Assembly (NCBI RefSeq): GCF_900156915.1
Contig: NZ_LT732535.1
Span: 3,227,097 to 3,291,096, forward strand
Direction: 5' to 3'
DNA: 64,000 bases
DNA from: Sediminibacillus massiliensis
GTDB taxonomy: Bacteria > Bacillota > Bacilli > Bacillales > Amphibacillaceae
Part shown: positions 63,966-64,000 of the stretch, piece after piece
Layout: each line of letters starts with the position of its first letter
How positions within the stretch are numbered: the stretch's first letter is position 1
The notes under the pieces: generated by a model
Databases searched by the model: none
Seen by the model: the letters and a program-made list of their open reading frames with translations, nothing else
What the model was told of the DNA's origin: nothing
Made by a program: the position numbers and the translations under genes

Positions 63966-64000
63966 GAATGGCCTGCCATCTCCGTAAAAGAATCAGCAAT

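Noticed and set aside
1-64000. CRISPR arrays, rRNA, tRNA, insertion sequences with transposase
   Set aside because: None seen on either strand. The tandem repeats at 1-2754 are coding, and the dispersed elements carry no protein.

Overview
The window looks like chromosome from a spore-forming, salt-adapted member of the Bacillaceae (Virgibacillus, Oceanobacillus or Halobacillus type). Three things suggest this: spore-surface genes preceded by sigma-K-like promoters, a gbsR/gbsA/betA choline-to-glycine-betaine locus with a betaine-binding lipoprotein, and a moxR / DUF58 / transglutaminase / guaA / pbuG block in the same order as Bacillus subtilis yeaC-yeaD-yebA-guaA-pbuG. The genus is an inference; there is no rRNA or tRNA in the window.

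Layout. 1-7.3 kb is spore-surface territory. It holds the first 918 codons of a very large minus-strand repeat protein that runs off the window, a coat-like protein, a decayed wecB, and two convergent DUF4183 proteins. 7.3-10.2 kb is decayed accessory DNA with a helicase remnant, an intact MNT/HEPN toxin-antitoxin pair and a 40-residue protein. 10.6-15.3 kb holds an alpha/beta hydrolase, a CarD-type regulator, an RsbR-type stressosome protein, and an SDR with an HxlR regulator. 15.5-24.7 kb is a sugar-catabolism region best read as L-fucose use: FucU mutarotase, lactonase, aldo/keto reductases, a zinc dehydrogenase, a GH29 alpha-L-fucosidase and an AraC regulator. 24.9-30.1 kb is the glycine-betaine region. 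30.7-32.4 kb is a c-di-GMP-I riboswitch with terminator in front of an orphan histidine kinase. 32.7-36.5 kb holds probable spore genes: a tiny Cys protein, a JAMM protease, a coiled-coil protein and a coat-like protein. 37.3-50.8 kb is a surface-glycan locus with a full pseudaminic acid set (pseB, C, F, G, H, I), three glycosyltransferase-like proteins, a methyltransferase and an epimerase. 50.8-54.4 kb is a ykoN/ykoQ/ykoP-like cluster plus small spore-type proteins. 54.6-62.7 kb is the yeaC-pbuG block with two guanine riboswitches. An Hsp20-like coat protein closes the window.

How it fits together. Seven genes spread over the window (coat-like, DUF4183, ParB-fold, Hsp20-like and the tiny Cys protein) carry a CATAnnnTA -10 element, and in six an AC sits 16-17 bases upstream, so much of the window probably serves late mother-cell sporulation. 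The Thr-rich repeat protein and the pseudaminic acid locus may be scaffold and glycan of one spore-surface layer; that is inference. Three copies of a 610-675 bp non-coding element with shared inverted ends and two internal palindromes lie at 36.6, 43.0 (inverted) and 62.7 kb. The first two bracket the pseB/glycosyltransferase block.
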